Source of the DNA: Enoplolaimus lenunculus
Lineage: Eukaryota > Nematoda > Enoplea > Enoplida > Thoracostomopsidae
DNA: 64,000 nt
NCBI GenBank assembly: GCA_030248215.1
Contig: JASANG010001580.1
Span: 1 to 64,000, forward strand
Reading direction: 5' to 3'
Position 1 is the stretch's first letter. Every line of letters starts with the position of its first letter. Below, piece after piece: positions 11,045 to 22,999 of the stretch. Position numbers and translations under genes: made by a program. The notes under the pieces were generated by a model. The model was given only the letters and a program-made list of their open reading frames with translations. It had not been told where the DNA came from and searched no databases.

Positions 11045-11192
11045 TATACCCGGCCCGTAGCCAACGGGGGAGCCCATTTTATCTACCATTAGAAGATTTT
11101 CGTTCTTTCTTGTAAGTCATTGAAAACCCTTGAATGCCCCTCATGAAAAATTTTGCACCCCACCAGCGTGGTGAGCTGCCTGCGGGCTTGGT
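11045..11192. mobile_element. MITE family E, copy
   Basis: Left end GGCCCGTAGCCAACGGGG; right end GAGCTGCCTGCGGGCTT is its approximate inverse. The centre holds CTTGTAAGTCATTGAAAACCC. One of the fullest copies, about 150 bp. Confidence 0.7.
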
Positions 11193-11424
11193 TGGACCAG
11201 TACTTTCAAAGGCAGAAAACCGCCCCACAGTAGTTCGAGGACACGGAGGCCAATACTATTTTTGAGGGGGAATATAGGGATTTCACATAACTTACCAGGG
11301 TATTAAAAATTTCTTAGGAGAGCAAAACTATTTTAGGATGTGAGCCTTTTTGAACCGTCACTGGCTACCTGAACAATTTACAGTTTATGCTTCATATATA
11401 TTGTACATATTAAAATTTGATGCC

Positions 11425-11530
11425 ACAATTTACGTCGTGGTGCCAGCTCTACAGCATTCGCAGCAAAATATTCTTGAAAAGCTTTATATGGTACTGCTTA
11501 ACTAAGAATTATACTCTGAGAAGCCTACAA
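11425..11530 (+). repeat. SINE-like fragment, copy 1
   Basis: The run ACGTCGTGGTGCCAGC...GCAGCAAAATATTC...ACTGCTTAACTAAGAA matches 40967-41065, where the upstream part has a tRNA B-box. The tail motif CTTAACTWAGAA also follows the tRNA-like segment near 21550 (minus). This copy lacks a clear B-box. Confidence 0.5.
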
Positions 11531-13942
11531 ATCATGATCAAGATGTCTACTTAATTAGGCTTTTAAGGGCCAACAAACTCGTCTCAGAGTCATCAAAATT
11601 AATGTTGTTGTTATTATTGGTAATATTATTGGTGTTGGTGTTATTGTTTGGAAACCGACGGAAATACTTAACCCAACGCAGTTACGTAAACAAAGAAAGA
11701 GGGCGGTATATCTCTCGAAATTTCTGGAGACTCGAAAAAAAGACACTTTAACAAGCAGTAACTCAAGAAATGTCAAAAAAATTTCTCGCTTGCTGCGCTC
11801 GCTTGCAAAAACGCTGACACATGGTTATCTTTTACCAAACTCAAATCTCGACTGCAACCTTGGTTATGCGCTAATGTAAGCAGTTTTGCTATGTACTTCA
11901 ATATTAATGATAAATTGCACAAAATTGCAAAACTTGAGTTGTTTTGCATTTTGCTTGTGATGCGCTAAGCGCTAATATAATTTATGCGTTCCAAGTATTT
12001 AGTTGTATGCCTGCGATTTTATAGAGTAATTAATGGTGTGTTGATTTTGGCAAATCGCGATATGGCTGCAGTTATTTATGAACCAATTTTACTAGTGCGC
12101 ATGTGCTCACGTTGACGTGCAGTTTCACGCATGGAGTTTTCGAAATGAGCGTTATGTTCTACAAAAATTTCAAAGTCGGACGTTGTTTTGTGTTACAAAC
12201 TGAAAAAGTATCTAAAAACCATTGTATAACATAATGCTAAAAGGTTGTTCGACCTTTTAGACCCATGCTCGCGTTTGATTTCATGTGAAATATTTGTTGA
12301 ATAATAGGGACAATACAAGATTACTCTGGTTCGAAGATACTTGGCTGCGATTTGTTGATGTTAAAGACAGTGGCAAATTTCAACAAGACTATGCAACTGG
12401 GTACATTCTGTTTAGGAAGAATTTACCCGGCACGCGCTGGGTTTTGGCCGACCGCCCCTGTTTAGACGGGAGGTTCAACTTCTGGAAACCATGGCATTTA
12501 ATATATCCTGGGTCAAAAATGCTCCGCTTGTAGTTTAATGTAAGCTTATTGCATGTGACAGCGACTCCCTCTAAATAAGGGTTGTCGACCAAAAACGCAA
12601 CGTCCGGTGATATATTTTGTACCATAAGGAATCCCAACAGTTGCACACTCTTGTTTCATGCACTCTTGATTAAACGTATTATTGCTGGTTGAATTGAACC
12701 AAACTAATTATATGCTAATTTTTGAGCCGCTTATTGTTTAAGTTTTTAATAGAAATGTCAAAAATTCTGACACCCTAAGGTCCGTTCACTAAATATGTCT
12801 CGTGTTCTGTTGTGCTATTTTTCAACTCTTAATTAGGGTCATTTTCTGTTTAGCTTAGGGAAATTAGCTAAAATTACCAACTAAGGATTGATTAAAACGT
12901 GAAGCGTTTCACAGGCGCCTTTAATGCATTGTGTTGGGGTGTGCAAGTAAGCATCAATTGAATACTCTTTTAGACTAATTCAATGTACCTAACTCAATTA
13001 AATTTTTGCTTAAGGAACTCAGGTGGGGTGCTGTTGCTTACCCCCCATTGCACATACCGGGCAGCGCACACGAGGGAGATTGGTCAATTTTTGGCAATAT
13101 GGATCGATTAATTAAACCAAATGGACATTGGTCGTGGTGACGTGTGCATTTAACCATTCTAAGCGCCGTGGCCAATGGTATTTTGCTCAAATACCCGACA
13201 ATTAAGCTGGGGACACGTGTTTTTTGACCAGTGGCGTGAATATTTTCCCGTCACATTTCAAACTTATACGTCAGCGACTTTATTAATATTAATAATAGGT
13301 TTCGTTAAGGATCAATTTTAAGGTCGGCTTGCGAGTTGCAAAGGCTTACATTCGCAACTGTCGTATATCATTTAATTGTCAACAGTTGATGATAGGTCTT
13401 GTAACTTTCATACTAGTGAGTGATAGGGCTGGTATATTAGGTTTCAAATATTTTATTAGTCAATGAGTCCGTTCGTAGCGGTGTAAAATTGATGAAAAAA
13501 CAACTGAATGAAATTTATCGCAACATTTTCAACGCTTAACTTTTGTGTTGTTTCAAACGCTTTCAGATGCCGTAAGGGTGGCACTATACTACTTTTGATG
13601 AAGTGCGGCGACGTGTGACGGACGGCATCGTACGGCAAGTAAAGCGCAACCCTAAGCGTTCACAAAGATTTCAAAGTTATCGTTTGTGTGTTCTATTTCC
13701 AAATTTTAGAAACTTTGATTGTTTAATTCGTTTTCGATAGTAAAATTTGAAATTTCAACGCGATGGGCAACAAAAAATCGCTGTAAAAACTGCGGCGAAA
13801 CGGTGATGAAGTATTTTAATGCTTAAAAAGTTCGATTTTTTATTATCAGTTCAAAAATTTTACGATTTTTGGTGAACATTTGTGCGCGAGGCTGTTTTTT
13901 TCATTCTTACACATAGTAAATTTGTTAATTTATTCTATATCT
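11531..13942. other. Intergenic, no supported gene
   Basis: Short frames only. A segment near 12376-12415 (TATGCAACTGGGTA...TTCTGTT) recurs near 34280-34300, so it belongs to an old dispersed repeat. CTTACATTAGCGC-like words and a short F-type fragment (13380-13410) are the only other structure noted. Confidence 0.4.
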
Positions 13943-14142
13943 TTTCATATGTAAAGATCAAGGGCGGAACGTTTTTCTGCGGTTTCTGCGGGACGGCAAT
14001 ATAGTAAGCTTAAGCTTTAGACTAATTTTTCTACTTGGGATTAGCTTAGGCTAAGGTATTCGCTCATTCTTATACTTAGGCTTTGGCTTCTGCTTAGGAA
14101 TATGCTTATACTACTGTTACTGCACTGTTCTATACATTATCC
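13943..14142 (+). mobile_element. MITE family A, copy A1
   Basis: Starts CATATGTAAAGATCAAGGGCGGAACG, then GTAAGCTTAAGCTTTAGAC, then degenerate CTTAGG repeats, ending CTGTTC...TACATTATCC. Diverged from copies A2, A3 and A7; target duplication not clear. Confidence 0.75.
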
Positions 14143-14577
14143 TAAATCTAAATGTTTAATATACCAAATTCGCAAAATACTTTAAATTATAAACCTATAG
14201 TTGAGTTTTAGTATTCTCTTAACTTACAATCTTTTCGCAACAATAAATTAAATGCCAAATTTAAAAAATATCAGTCCTGGTATTAGTTTGCCTCAAAATA
14301 CGGTATCTCCTGTTATTTGGTTACGTACTGTTATTTATTTTTAATCTACCAGGTGTAATTCGGAACTCCACCTTTGTCTCATGCCATACTATACAATGGT
14401 TTAAATCAGTTGTTATGAAAAAACTAGTGTATATTTATTTAATAATCTTGGTTGCGTCATGTTTTTAAAGGACTAAAAACAAACACCTGCTACCCTCGTC
14501 ACTGGCCCGAGGGGTAATTTGCTGGCTGCCCCCCGTGATTCCCCGTTTGTATCCTTCTCACGTGAGAACTTCACGAC

Positions 14578-14752
14578 CATTCACTTATATAGTCCCGCAG
14601 CCGCTCACCTTGCTGGGAGAAGCTAAAAATTTTTTAGAACGAGTATACAAAGGTTTTCGATGACTTACAAACAAAGTTGATAATTTTCTAGGAGGGCCAA
14701 AATTTTTCTAGGGGTGGTTTAGTCCTTGTGCCTCCCTGGCTACAGTCCCACG
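14578..14752. mobile_element. MITE family E, copy
   Basis: CCCGCAGCCGCTCACC, then CGATGACTTACAAACAAAG and CTCCCTGGCTACAG; opposite orientation to the copy at 11045. It lies next to CCTCGTCACTGGCCCG. Confidence 0.65.
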
Positions 14753-16524
14753 CTGATATCCAATTGCACTTTTATTCAGTATGATGAGCCGTTGATCTCA
14801 ACTTGAAACTACCATTTAAATCTTTCTCCTGCACGTAATTGAGAATATTTTGTTGCATCGATATTTTTTGAGTCATAGTTACACAATTTTTAACATTTTT
14901 TCCACTCAAAGTACAAATTCTGCGTAATACACAACGAACCGCCTGTTAAATCCGCATTTAAAAAAGAATGAAAAAAAACTATTATTTAAAAGCCCAAAAT
15001 TCTCTCTTTGAGTATGTGTAATTTTCACTTAAAAATTACGAAAAACCAAAAAGATTATTATACTTAATAATGAACAAAGTTGTGTAAATTCAAGGATTTT
15101 ACACAAAAGTTGTATTCGAACTTTTCAGTGACATTTTAGTGTCGAATAATCAATGTAATTGGTACACCTTTTGCTTATTTAATATAGGTTTTGTGTGTTT
15201 TTAGCACATTTGTCTTATCCAATAGGTTAAGCTTAACAAATTGTCATTTTGGAAAATTTCAAGCAAAGATCTAACACAACGAACACAAAGGCCTCTAAAG
15301 GAATGAAAACTTAAAGTGCAACGACTAATTATACTTTATTTAGGTCAATTTTTTGCTGTATTGTTTTGAACTTTGATAGTGGCATATCACCAAATGAAGG
15401 GATTGTACTTCTGGATCCTGTACAACCAGTCTATGAATCAAAAATATCTGGTGAAATTTCATATTTTCATCAGATATTTTACAGCATTGACATATATGTC
15501 GTAGGCCAATCTGTTATTTTGCGTAATAGCAGTTTCACATAGGCCAAACTGCTATTAACCTTATAAACCAATAAGATTTGATTATTTGGACAGACGCAAC
15601 ATCGCTAACCAATCAGGGTTGGTCTTACATCACTGTTGTTTTGCTACTTCTTACAATTGCTAATTGGCCTAGGGCTATTTGCTTAAAATAGCAGATTCGC
15701 CTGCGACAATTGGTAATTGTCCAGACTGGCACATTGGCCTGTGACATATACATGGCGATGGCGTAATAAAAGTTTCACATCTCCGTAGCTTAACCAGAAT
15801 AATTCATGCTCTTTCGCTCAGATCGAAACCCTTACAAATTGAAAATAGTGGCTACTGAGTTAACCTGATCGATCTGAACCGTGCTATTATTTGTTGAAAA
15901 TTGGTTAATATCATAGCAAGATTTATTTAAAATTGCAATTCAAAGCGAACTGCAACTGCGTTAACAATAAATAATGAAAACATTTTATTTTTTAGCAAAA
16001 CCGCTACTTTTACAACTTAGTCTATATTTTGTACTGTGTAACAACCCCTATCGGTTATTTTTTAGAATGTCACACACAATTTTATGAGAAAAATAGATCA
16101 ATTTCTAAAGAAAACTTCTGTAGAAAAGAAAATTTATTCTGAGTAGCTTTTACTGTAGACGATGATAGTATTCTGTAAGAGATCAACCAAATTTCTGATC
16201 AAGGGTCGAGCGATAGTGAAAAAACTTCGCGAGCGAAACGAGCAAAAAGCTAAACGTAACTTTGTTTCTAAAGCATGGTACGAAAATAATTGGTTTTGGG
16301 CTCTGTTGGTTGGTCAAGGTTTAGCTGACACCCCATGCATCTGTCAGCTATTTTGTAACTGTTCAGTGTTGACAGATTTTTGACCTATTTTATATTTCTA
16401 AAGAATGTTTTATGATGACACTAATTACCTGGTATTTCGTATGAGCAGTCGGAATGTTTGATTCAAAATGCAAATGTTTCAAACTCTTATGATTTTCGGA
16501 ATGCACGCGAGTATACTTGCGAAG
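14753..16524. other. Intergenic, no supported gene
   Basis: AT-rich. Around 15480-15760 several short inverted words (GGCCAATCTG, CAGACTGGCACATTGGCC) hint at a degraded element. No coding or RNA gene recognised. Confidence 0.4.
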
Positions 16525-16693
16525 AATCTGCGACAATTCGCCGCCAAGTAACTTGTCGCGAAGCAGTGTCCTAACGTCTTTGAATAAATCTAAACGTAAT
16601 CCTAATAGCTTAAGCTCTAGCATAATTATGACCGCCGAATTGTCGAGTCGATATAATTTTGGATTACAAGTTGTCGGGCGACGAATTGTAACT
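16525..16693. mobile_element. MITE family C, copy C1
   Basis: Left end GAATCTGCGACAATTCGCCG, right end ACAAGTTGTCGGGCGACGAATTGT, the two being inverted relatives. Interior AATAAATCTAAACGTAATCC and AGCTTAAGC. Same layout in opposite orientation at 51270-51460. Confidence 0.75.
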
Positions 16694-16861
16694 TTGGAGT
16701 GTCGTAAAGGCTGTCAGTTGGAATTTTTGAGGCACTTTTTTGATTTTCGTATATCTTCGTAATGTTAATTTAACGTTGTCAAACTGAAATTTACGTCTAA
16801 TCAAAAACATCAGCGATAGCCTAAAGCATCTTGGCGAAACTAACCATACCACTATTCAAAA

Positions 16862-16950
16862 TTTGATTTGGGGTTAAAGTGTGACTTGGGATTTAAAATT
16901 TGACTTGGGGTTTAAAATTTGACTTGGGGTTTATGATTTGGGTTTTTAGG
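16862..16950. repeat. Short tandem repeat, about 20-bp unit
   Basis: Unit AAAATTTGACTTGGGGTTT repeated about four times with variation. Confidence 0.7.
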
Positions 16951-17519
16951 ATCCTTTTCTCAAGATTCGGACTATGACACTCTGCATATTTGGCAGTTTA
17001 ATGCAATACGATCGGCAGTAGTTTTGGTTAATTGGATACAATTTAAATCTTATTCATAGGTTATCAGCGCATATTCGAGTCAAGAAATTACATAATTTCA
17101 CAAAGTTGTGTTTAATTATCATGTTGTTGCTAAAATTACACGGTTGTATACTGTAGCTAGGAACCTGAAGGGGTTAAATGTGATAATTTTTTCAAAATAT
17201 TTTCCTAACAAAGGTGATAACCTTTTTGTGATTTGCAGCTATTTCTAGTATATTTCTAGAAAAAGATCTTTTTGACACTATTACAAGCAGTTCAAGCTGA
17301 AAATTTTTTTACACACCATAGATAGCAACCTGGCGCGGTAACGAGATGGTTTATTTAGATATGTATTCATCGACTCGAAAATTCTGAAGAAACGAGGAAA
17401 AACACTTTGGCAGGTTTTACAGCAATTTTGCTTGTTTCTGGACATAAAAATGTTTTTCGCAAAAACATTTAGGTCATGCGCTTCTGAAATGAAATCAAAA
17501 CTACGAACCTGATTTAAAC

Positions 17520-17962
17520 TGTTCAGGTTTATAGTAGGAAACCTGAAAAAGGTGAAAAAAATCAAGTTTTTAATGTGAATTTTTGACCAAGAAATATTTC
17601 AGTTTAAATTGAACCTGAAAAAATGTGAAAAAAGTCAAGTTTTTAATGTGAATTTTTGCCAAGAAATATTTCAGTTTAAATTGAACCTGAAAAATGTGAA
17701 AATAGTCAAGTTGTTAATGTGAATTTTTGGCCAAGAAATATTTCAGTTTAAATTGAACCTGAAAAATGTGAAAAAGATCAAGTTTAGTAAATTTTTGGCC
17801 AAGAAATATTTCAGTTTAAATTGAACCTGAAAAATGTGAAAAAGATCAAGTTTAGTGAATTTTTGGCCAAGAAATATTTCAGTTTAAATTGACTCTTAAA
17901 AATGTGAAAAAGGTCAAGTTGATGTGAATTTTTGCCAAGAAATATTTCAGTTTAAATTGATG
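17520..17962. repeat. Tandem repeat, 68-72 bp unit, about six copies
   Basis: CCAAGAAATATTTCAG recurs at about 17587, 17659, 17731, 17799, 17867 and 17935, so spacing is 72, 72, 68, 68, 68. Each unit also has AATTGAACCTGAAAAATGTG and a CAAGTTT...AATTTTT segment. The shorter period of later units shows that a unit carrying a 4-bp deletion was amplified. Confidence 0.9.
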
Positions 17963-18594
17963 AGTTTAGGAAATGTTGCTTGATACTTGCAGTCGTTGCT
18001 TTTCGATTCACAGCGGGTGAAACGGTCGGTTGTATCTATAGTAAAATACGAAAGTTTGCGTTAAAATTTTATATATTATGAGATATTTCTGGTTGTAAAA
18101 TGTGAATTTCATGTGAATTTTAGTTTTTTTTCGATGTGGGTTTTTGAAGTTTGAAATATTTTCCTACGCTGCAAGAATTTAGCTAAAAAAAGCTCAAAAA
18201 CCAACTATCGCGAACATAGCAATCATGTGATAGCTATCATTATGTTTGTGGGGTAATATTTACTGATTATCACTTCAAAAGATGCGACTTATTGCATTTT
18301 TGCGGTTTGTAAATGTTGCTGTTTAGTTTTATTTTATAAAATGTTAAAAATATTTCTTAAACTTGGAATGATAATGGTATACTTTAGGTAAAATTCTAAA
18401 TCTAGAGTCTGTTTTCTCAAATTGTGTAGCACCTATTACAAGTTGGAGATAGGTCTTGTAACACTTTCGAACCAGGGAATGGTAAGATTTGAAATCTATC
18501 ACATTTATCTCATTCATTTACTCTACTGCAGTGCAAATTTTGAGATCGACAATTGCAGCAATTCGTCAGTTTGAAATTCTATTAACTTGTGATT

Positions 18595-18860
18595 GGTGCT
18601 GTATGCATTTAACAACACGGGCGCAGGTCTCATATTCTTAAATATTTATAGCAACTATCATCAGTTAATAATAAGTTTTCAAACTCACTAATTATCGCAG
18701 TTATTGAAGTTAAAATTGGTACAGACAGTAGGTAGAGCAAATGATATGCGAAAAATGTGCTGAATTTTGAGCCTCAGCAGTTACTGGTTCGAAAGTTGCA
18801 AGACCTATCACAAACTGGTGATAAGTGCTACACACATTTGAGAATACCAGTCTAAGCATA
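18595..18860. mobile_element. MITE family F, one or two copies
   Basis: ACCTATCAT...AGTTTTCAAACTCAC at the left, GAAAGTTGCAAGACCTATCAC and ACACATTTGAGAATACC at the right; matches 47447-47670. A second fragment with the same words precedes it (18425-18620). Confidence 0.6.
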
Positions 18861-19495
18861 AAGATATTTGAAAAAATTGCAATCCTTTTGGATTGGTTAG
18901 AATTTTAGCTGAAGCATCCTGACGTTTTTTCTTGCGGTTACCGATCACAAAATTGTTTAGTGATTTAGTTTTTGTCAAAATTTTCTCGATATACCAATAT
19001 ATTTAACATATATTTAATTCTTTACCATCCTTCACCCAAATATTGCCGTCTAACCGTATTCTATATTTTATCTAGAAGTTTTTTTAATGTCTACAGAATA
19101 GTCGTAGTTCAGTTTTCGCTTGTGAACCCTTCTTAAAATCGACAGTAAATATTTGTCCTGCGCAGGAGAAAAATAACACCGCACGTCTTCTTTTAATTTC
19201 TGCAATTTCCTTTTGAACTTCCTGTCAATAAATGACCTATCAGTGTGTCAAAAATTTAGTAATAAATTACATGATTACATTGTCACAAAAATGACAAATT
19301 CGTATTCGTTTTTTTTAGTCGAATTTTGGGGAAACATAATCGATGGTAACCGACTGCAACTGTCTCTAAATTTTTTGTGCAGGGGAATAAAACGAGGGGC
19401 CATGCCAGGGGCGGTCCTAAGGGAACGACGATGTACACCCCCCAACACCCTAGAAATGTTTTGTATACAACTCAGTTTGTAGCTAAACCAACAAA
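18861..19495. other. Intergenic, nothing recognised
   Basis: AT-rich, short frames only. The last part (19376-19490) is GC-richer but matches nothing I know. Confidence 0.45.
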
Positions 19496-19865
19496 CAGTC
19501 CAACAAACAAACCAACCATCCAACCAACCAACCAACAAACAAACAAACAAACAAACAAACAAACAAACAAACAAATAAATAAACAAACAAACGAACAAAA
19601 TATAGCAAACAATCGCAACAAACAAACAATAACATCCCGAGACTAGATCATTGGTAGTGCAACCCGAGCAAACCATGCATCCATCCAACAATCAAACAAA
19701 CAAAATAACCAACAAACCAACTAACAAACAAACAAACAAACCAACCAACAAACAAACCAACCAACCAGCCAACAAGCAAGCAAACAAACAAACAAAACAA
19801 ACAAACAATAGATCAAACAAACAATATTATCCGAAGATCACTGACTGCAACACGAGCAAACAATC
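19496..19865. repeat. (AAAC)n/(CCAA)n simple repeat
   Basis: Long CAAA and CCAA tetranucleotide runs in two blocks (about 19496-19630 and 19690-19865) separated by a spacer of about 60 bp (ACATCCCGAGACTAGATCATT). Open frames on both strands (Thr/Asn/Lys-rich and Phe/Val/Cys-rich) are by-products. Confidence 0.95.
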
Positions 19866-20230
19866 ATAGTTTTAAAAACCCAAAGGATTACCGCAATAAA
19901 CATTTGCTACTTTTTTTGCAAATTTCCTTCTTGAAAAGTATTATTCGTATCAGGTGAACTTTTTTTCGTTTTCGCTTTTTGTTTCATTTTTACTCTGAAC
20001 AGAAAAGAGTTTAAAAAGACGTTTCTCAGCAGTCGCTGTTGCAAACTTACCTTTCAAAGGCTGGAGTTGTGTGTATGTGATGCGACTTATCATGCATTAC
20101 ACTCAGCCGTGAGAGAGTATGTTTGCAACAGTAAAACTGACAAAGTTTAGACTTACAACTTGATTTCCGTTCGCTTTTGTGTGGTCAGGAAACTTTTTTT
20201 TCGTTCGAAATTGAGAATGTAAGAAGTTGT

Positions 20231-20445
20231 GGCTCATGTAAAGATCGAGGGCGGAACGTTTTTCTGTGGGACTGCAATAGAGTAAGCTTAAGCTTTAGAC
20301 TAATTTTTTTTGCTAGGCTTAGGCTTAAGCTTAGGCTTAGGCTTAGAAATAGGAATATGCTCATTTTTACGCTTACGTTTAGGCTTAAGTTTCCGCTTAG
20401 CAATATGGTTTTAATACTGTTCCGCCCCTGTTCTTTACATTGGCC
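20231..20445 (+). mobile_element. MITE family A, copy A2
   Basis: GGCTCATGTAAAGATCGAGG at the left and TGTTCTTTACATTGGCC at the right form terminal inverted repeats, with GGGCGGAAC/GTTCCGCCC inside. The interior holds long CTTAGG repeats (20322-20350). Flanks GAAGTTGT and GAAACGGT match weakly as an 8-bp duplication. The repeats give spurious Leu-Ser and Leu-Arg frames. Confidence 0.85.
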
Positions 20446-21549
20446 GAAACGGTTGAGCACAATTTTAGTACAAAATTTTGTTGATTTTTGAACATCTGAG
20501 ATTCGGTTTCTACTGTTTTTAAGTAAGGCTGTGTCTAGCTCTCTGATTGGTTGATAGTGACCTTCCTACTAAGTAAGTAGAACATCTTATGTCTTTTAAA
20601 GTCAACAGTTCACTTGCGAAATTTTGCCTCACTATAGCTAATAACCGAAACAGTTTACTACAATTATTTAGCTTGCAAAACCATTTTTTGCTAAAATTTT
20701 ATTTCAATTTTCAATATTTTTGGTCATTGCCAAAATCCTGAATTTCTAAATTATTGTTTCGAATATTAATAAAAAATCGTAACAAACGAAGAAATGCAAA
20801 ACTACCGACCATAGCGTAAAAACAAAGATAACGGTACACAGAACAGTAAAAGTTACTACACAACTGTAAAAGTGTCTATTTTTACGCATTAACTCAAATA
20901 ATCAAATTATATATTAGTAGAAATTTTTGGTGCCATTCACCGTAGCCACTGTCGGAACACATTTTGTAAGGAAGTCGAAATATGCTTTACCTTTAAATTA
21001 GTTGTTGGCCCCACAAAATTGCAATTTCCAAATACAATTTGGCCTTTATATACCTGCTCACATAAGCATTTCCTAACGAGCCCGAGCGAGTCGGCAGCTG
21101 CGCGCCCCCTCCCCGTGTACATACCTGCCATTGCCTATGCAAACTGGACCTCATAGAACGTAAGAACTTACAGAATATATAATTTCTCAAGACTTACATT
21201 AGTAATTAAATCATAAATTAGCGAAAAATTGCGTCAAAATTGTGACATAACGAAAACTGCATAAAATCTAATGCAGTGAAACGAAAAATGTTTTAAATTG
21301 AAAACAGTTGTTTTTACAACAAATTCCCTAATTTGAGGCCGTGCTGGACTTCTTGAGTCAGTCACTATCCCACACACTCCTTGGTCCATCAGTTTGTTTT
21401 TCATTTGAGAAACAAATTTGTGTGATTGATGCGTTGCTAGCATATTCTTAATTTTAACTTTATTCTACAATTTGATTGGGTCGAAAAGCACGAATTCCCG
21501 TTCAGTTTTAGAATTCACTTTATCTAAGAATTATAAGGTTCTAATTTAC
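20446..21549. other. Intergenic, nothing recognised
   Basis: AT-rich sequence with short frames; no splice-supported exon and no clear repeat. Confidence 0.4.
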
Positions 21550-21602
21550 GGCATGCGGATTACCGCTCCGCTGCTATATCCACTGAGCTACACAGCCATG
21601 CA
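21535..21602 (-). repeat. tRNA-derived SINE head or tRNA relic
   Basis: On the minus strand: GGCTGTGTAGCTCAGTGG (a good A box, TAGCTCAGTGG), then a possible anticodon arm GCGGA/TCCGC around a 7-nt loop with anticodon GGT. No T arm or B box follows. Instead the sequence runs into TTAGAACCTTATAATTC, resembling the tail of the copies at 11425 and 40935. A SINE or tRNA relic is therefore more likely than a working tRNA. Confidence 0.5.
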
Positions 21603-22075
21603 AACCATTTTTACAGGGTTCAGTTGGCAACTGACGTATTATTCAGCGGCCGGTATTCTCTTCTCAGATGTGTGTCCCAAATATGCCAGTTAGCAATAGA
21701 TCCTCGAACAAGCGAATTGCAATAAATATCAGATCCGATATTCTTCAGGCGTATAACCATGATTCCAGTTCGGGATAACCACATGTAAATTTTTTTAAAT
21801 TTAGAATCAAAAAGATTATTCTAGATCCCGTTAAATGTGATTGTCTTCTTGTTTGTTGAGAAGTTTCAGGAGTCGATATTTCTCCTATATCCCTCTTCTT
21901 GTATACGCCGCTGATTGTCTATACATTTGTAGGGCACGTTAACACTATAAATTGTGCCCAATTCGAAGGCTGATCATTCATAAGTTCAAAAGTTACAGGA
22001 CGTATGATGACCAACTAGTGATTGTTGGAACTGTACGGTGTGCACGACCCCTGTCCGAAGCTTTGCTTAAAGTTA

Positions 22076-22147
22076 AGGGCCACGAAGGGAATCGAACCTC
22101 GGCTCTCTTGCCTTTGAGTCAAGTATGCTATCACTACACCAAGTGGT
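22076..22147 (-). repeat. tRNA-like sequence with A and B boxes (SINE head or tRNA relic)
   Basis: Minus strand begins GACCACTTGGTGTAGTGATA (A-box like) and has the B box GGTTCGATTCC. The acceptor ends GACCAC and GTGGCC pair at five of seven positions. The anticodon loop CTCAAAG would give CAA (Leu), but there is no class II variable arm and the T stem is poor. It lies inside a family-F-like stretch (about 21980-22235), suggesting insertion into it. RNA polymerase III promoter boxes are present; a functional tRNA is unlikely. Confidence 0.5.
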
Positions 22148-22783
22148 CATTGCAACAGCTTCTTACACCGGTGTATGTGCACATGGGGGGTAGCAATCTT
22201 TACCGATAGTGATGGGTGCTATAAGCATTTGAGAACGCCAGCCTTGATGGAGAGTTAATCAACTGCATAAACGTATTTTGAGTTTTAGCATTATCTGATA
22301 ACAATGTAACCAACAAATAAAATATATTTTCAATTAAATAATACCTAATTGTTGTCAATTACTAATTCGTGGTGGCGAATTCTATTTTCTAATTAAACGG
22401 AGGAACGTAAATGTTTCACTGACATCGTTTTATTTGCTAAATTAAATATCGCTAGGCTTCGGGCGGGTTTTGTTATAATTGGCTCGCTTCTCGATGTGAT
22501 CGCTTGCGTTGATTGGTCAAAAATGGTGCTGTTAGCAACGATTGAAGAGGTAAGCAATTTCATTAGTTAATAAACTAAGCTGAAAATCAGAATTTAGTAC
22601 TAATTTAAGAATGTTTATTCCTGTCTAAACGTTGGAAGGCCTGAAAATGTGAACGCTCCGTTTAATTTCTATATTTTAATTTTGCGCAGATTACGCTGAA
22701 AAAGTAGTCGAATGATGGTTATTGAACTCGTTAAATACCAATAGCTTGGCAAATTTTGGCAAAATGTTAACGTTTCAGAGTTT

Positions 22784-22991
22784 GGCCCATGTAAAGATTA
22801 AGGGCGGAACGTTTTTCTGTGGACCTGCAATAGAGTAAGCTTAAGGTTTTACTAATCTTTTTGCCTGGCTTTTGCTTAGGATTAGCCTTAGGCTTAGGAA
22901 TAGCTCTCATTGTTACGCTTAGGCTAAGGCTTAGGCTTAGGCTTAAGAATATGTTTATAATGCTGTTCCGCCCTTGTTCTTTACATTGGCC
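22784..22991 (+). mobile_element. MITE family A, copy A3, intact ends and 8-bp duplication
   Basis: Element from GGCCCATGTAAAGATTA to TTCTTTACATTGGCC, flanked on both sides by the identical octamer CAGAGTTT (22776-22783 and 22992-22999). Eight-base duplications are typical of hAT transposons. The interior has GGGCGGAACG, AGTAAGCTTAAGG and CTTAGG repeats. No transposase, so it is non-autonomous. Confidence 0.92.
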
Positions 22992-22999
22992 CAGAGTTT

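Noticed and set aside
17520-17962. CRISPR array
   Set aside because: Contiguous tandem repeat without spacers, in an intron-bearing eukaryotic genome.
19275-19869. Thr/Asn-rich and Cys/Phe/Val-rich ORFs
   Set aside because: Translations of the (AAAC)n simple repeat.
20322-20350. Interstitial telomere (TTAGGC)
   Set aside because: Short, degenerate and always inside MITEs; it does not look like an inserted telomere.
20185-20491. Leu-Ser and Leu-Arg repeat ORFs, also at 22861, 54563, 57692 and 57846
   Set aside because: They come from CTTAGG arrays inside family A MITEs; both strands read as dipeptide repeats.
22076-22147. Functional tRNA-Leu(CAA) gene
   Set aside because: Poor T stem, two acceptor mismatches and no class II variable arm; kept as a SINE or tRNA relic.
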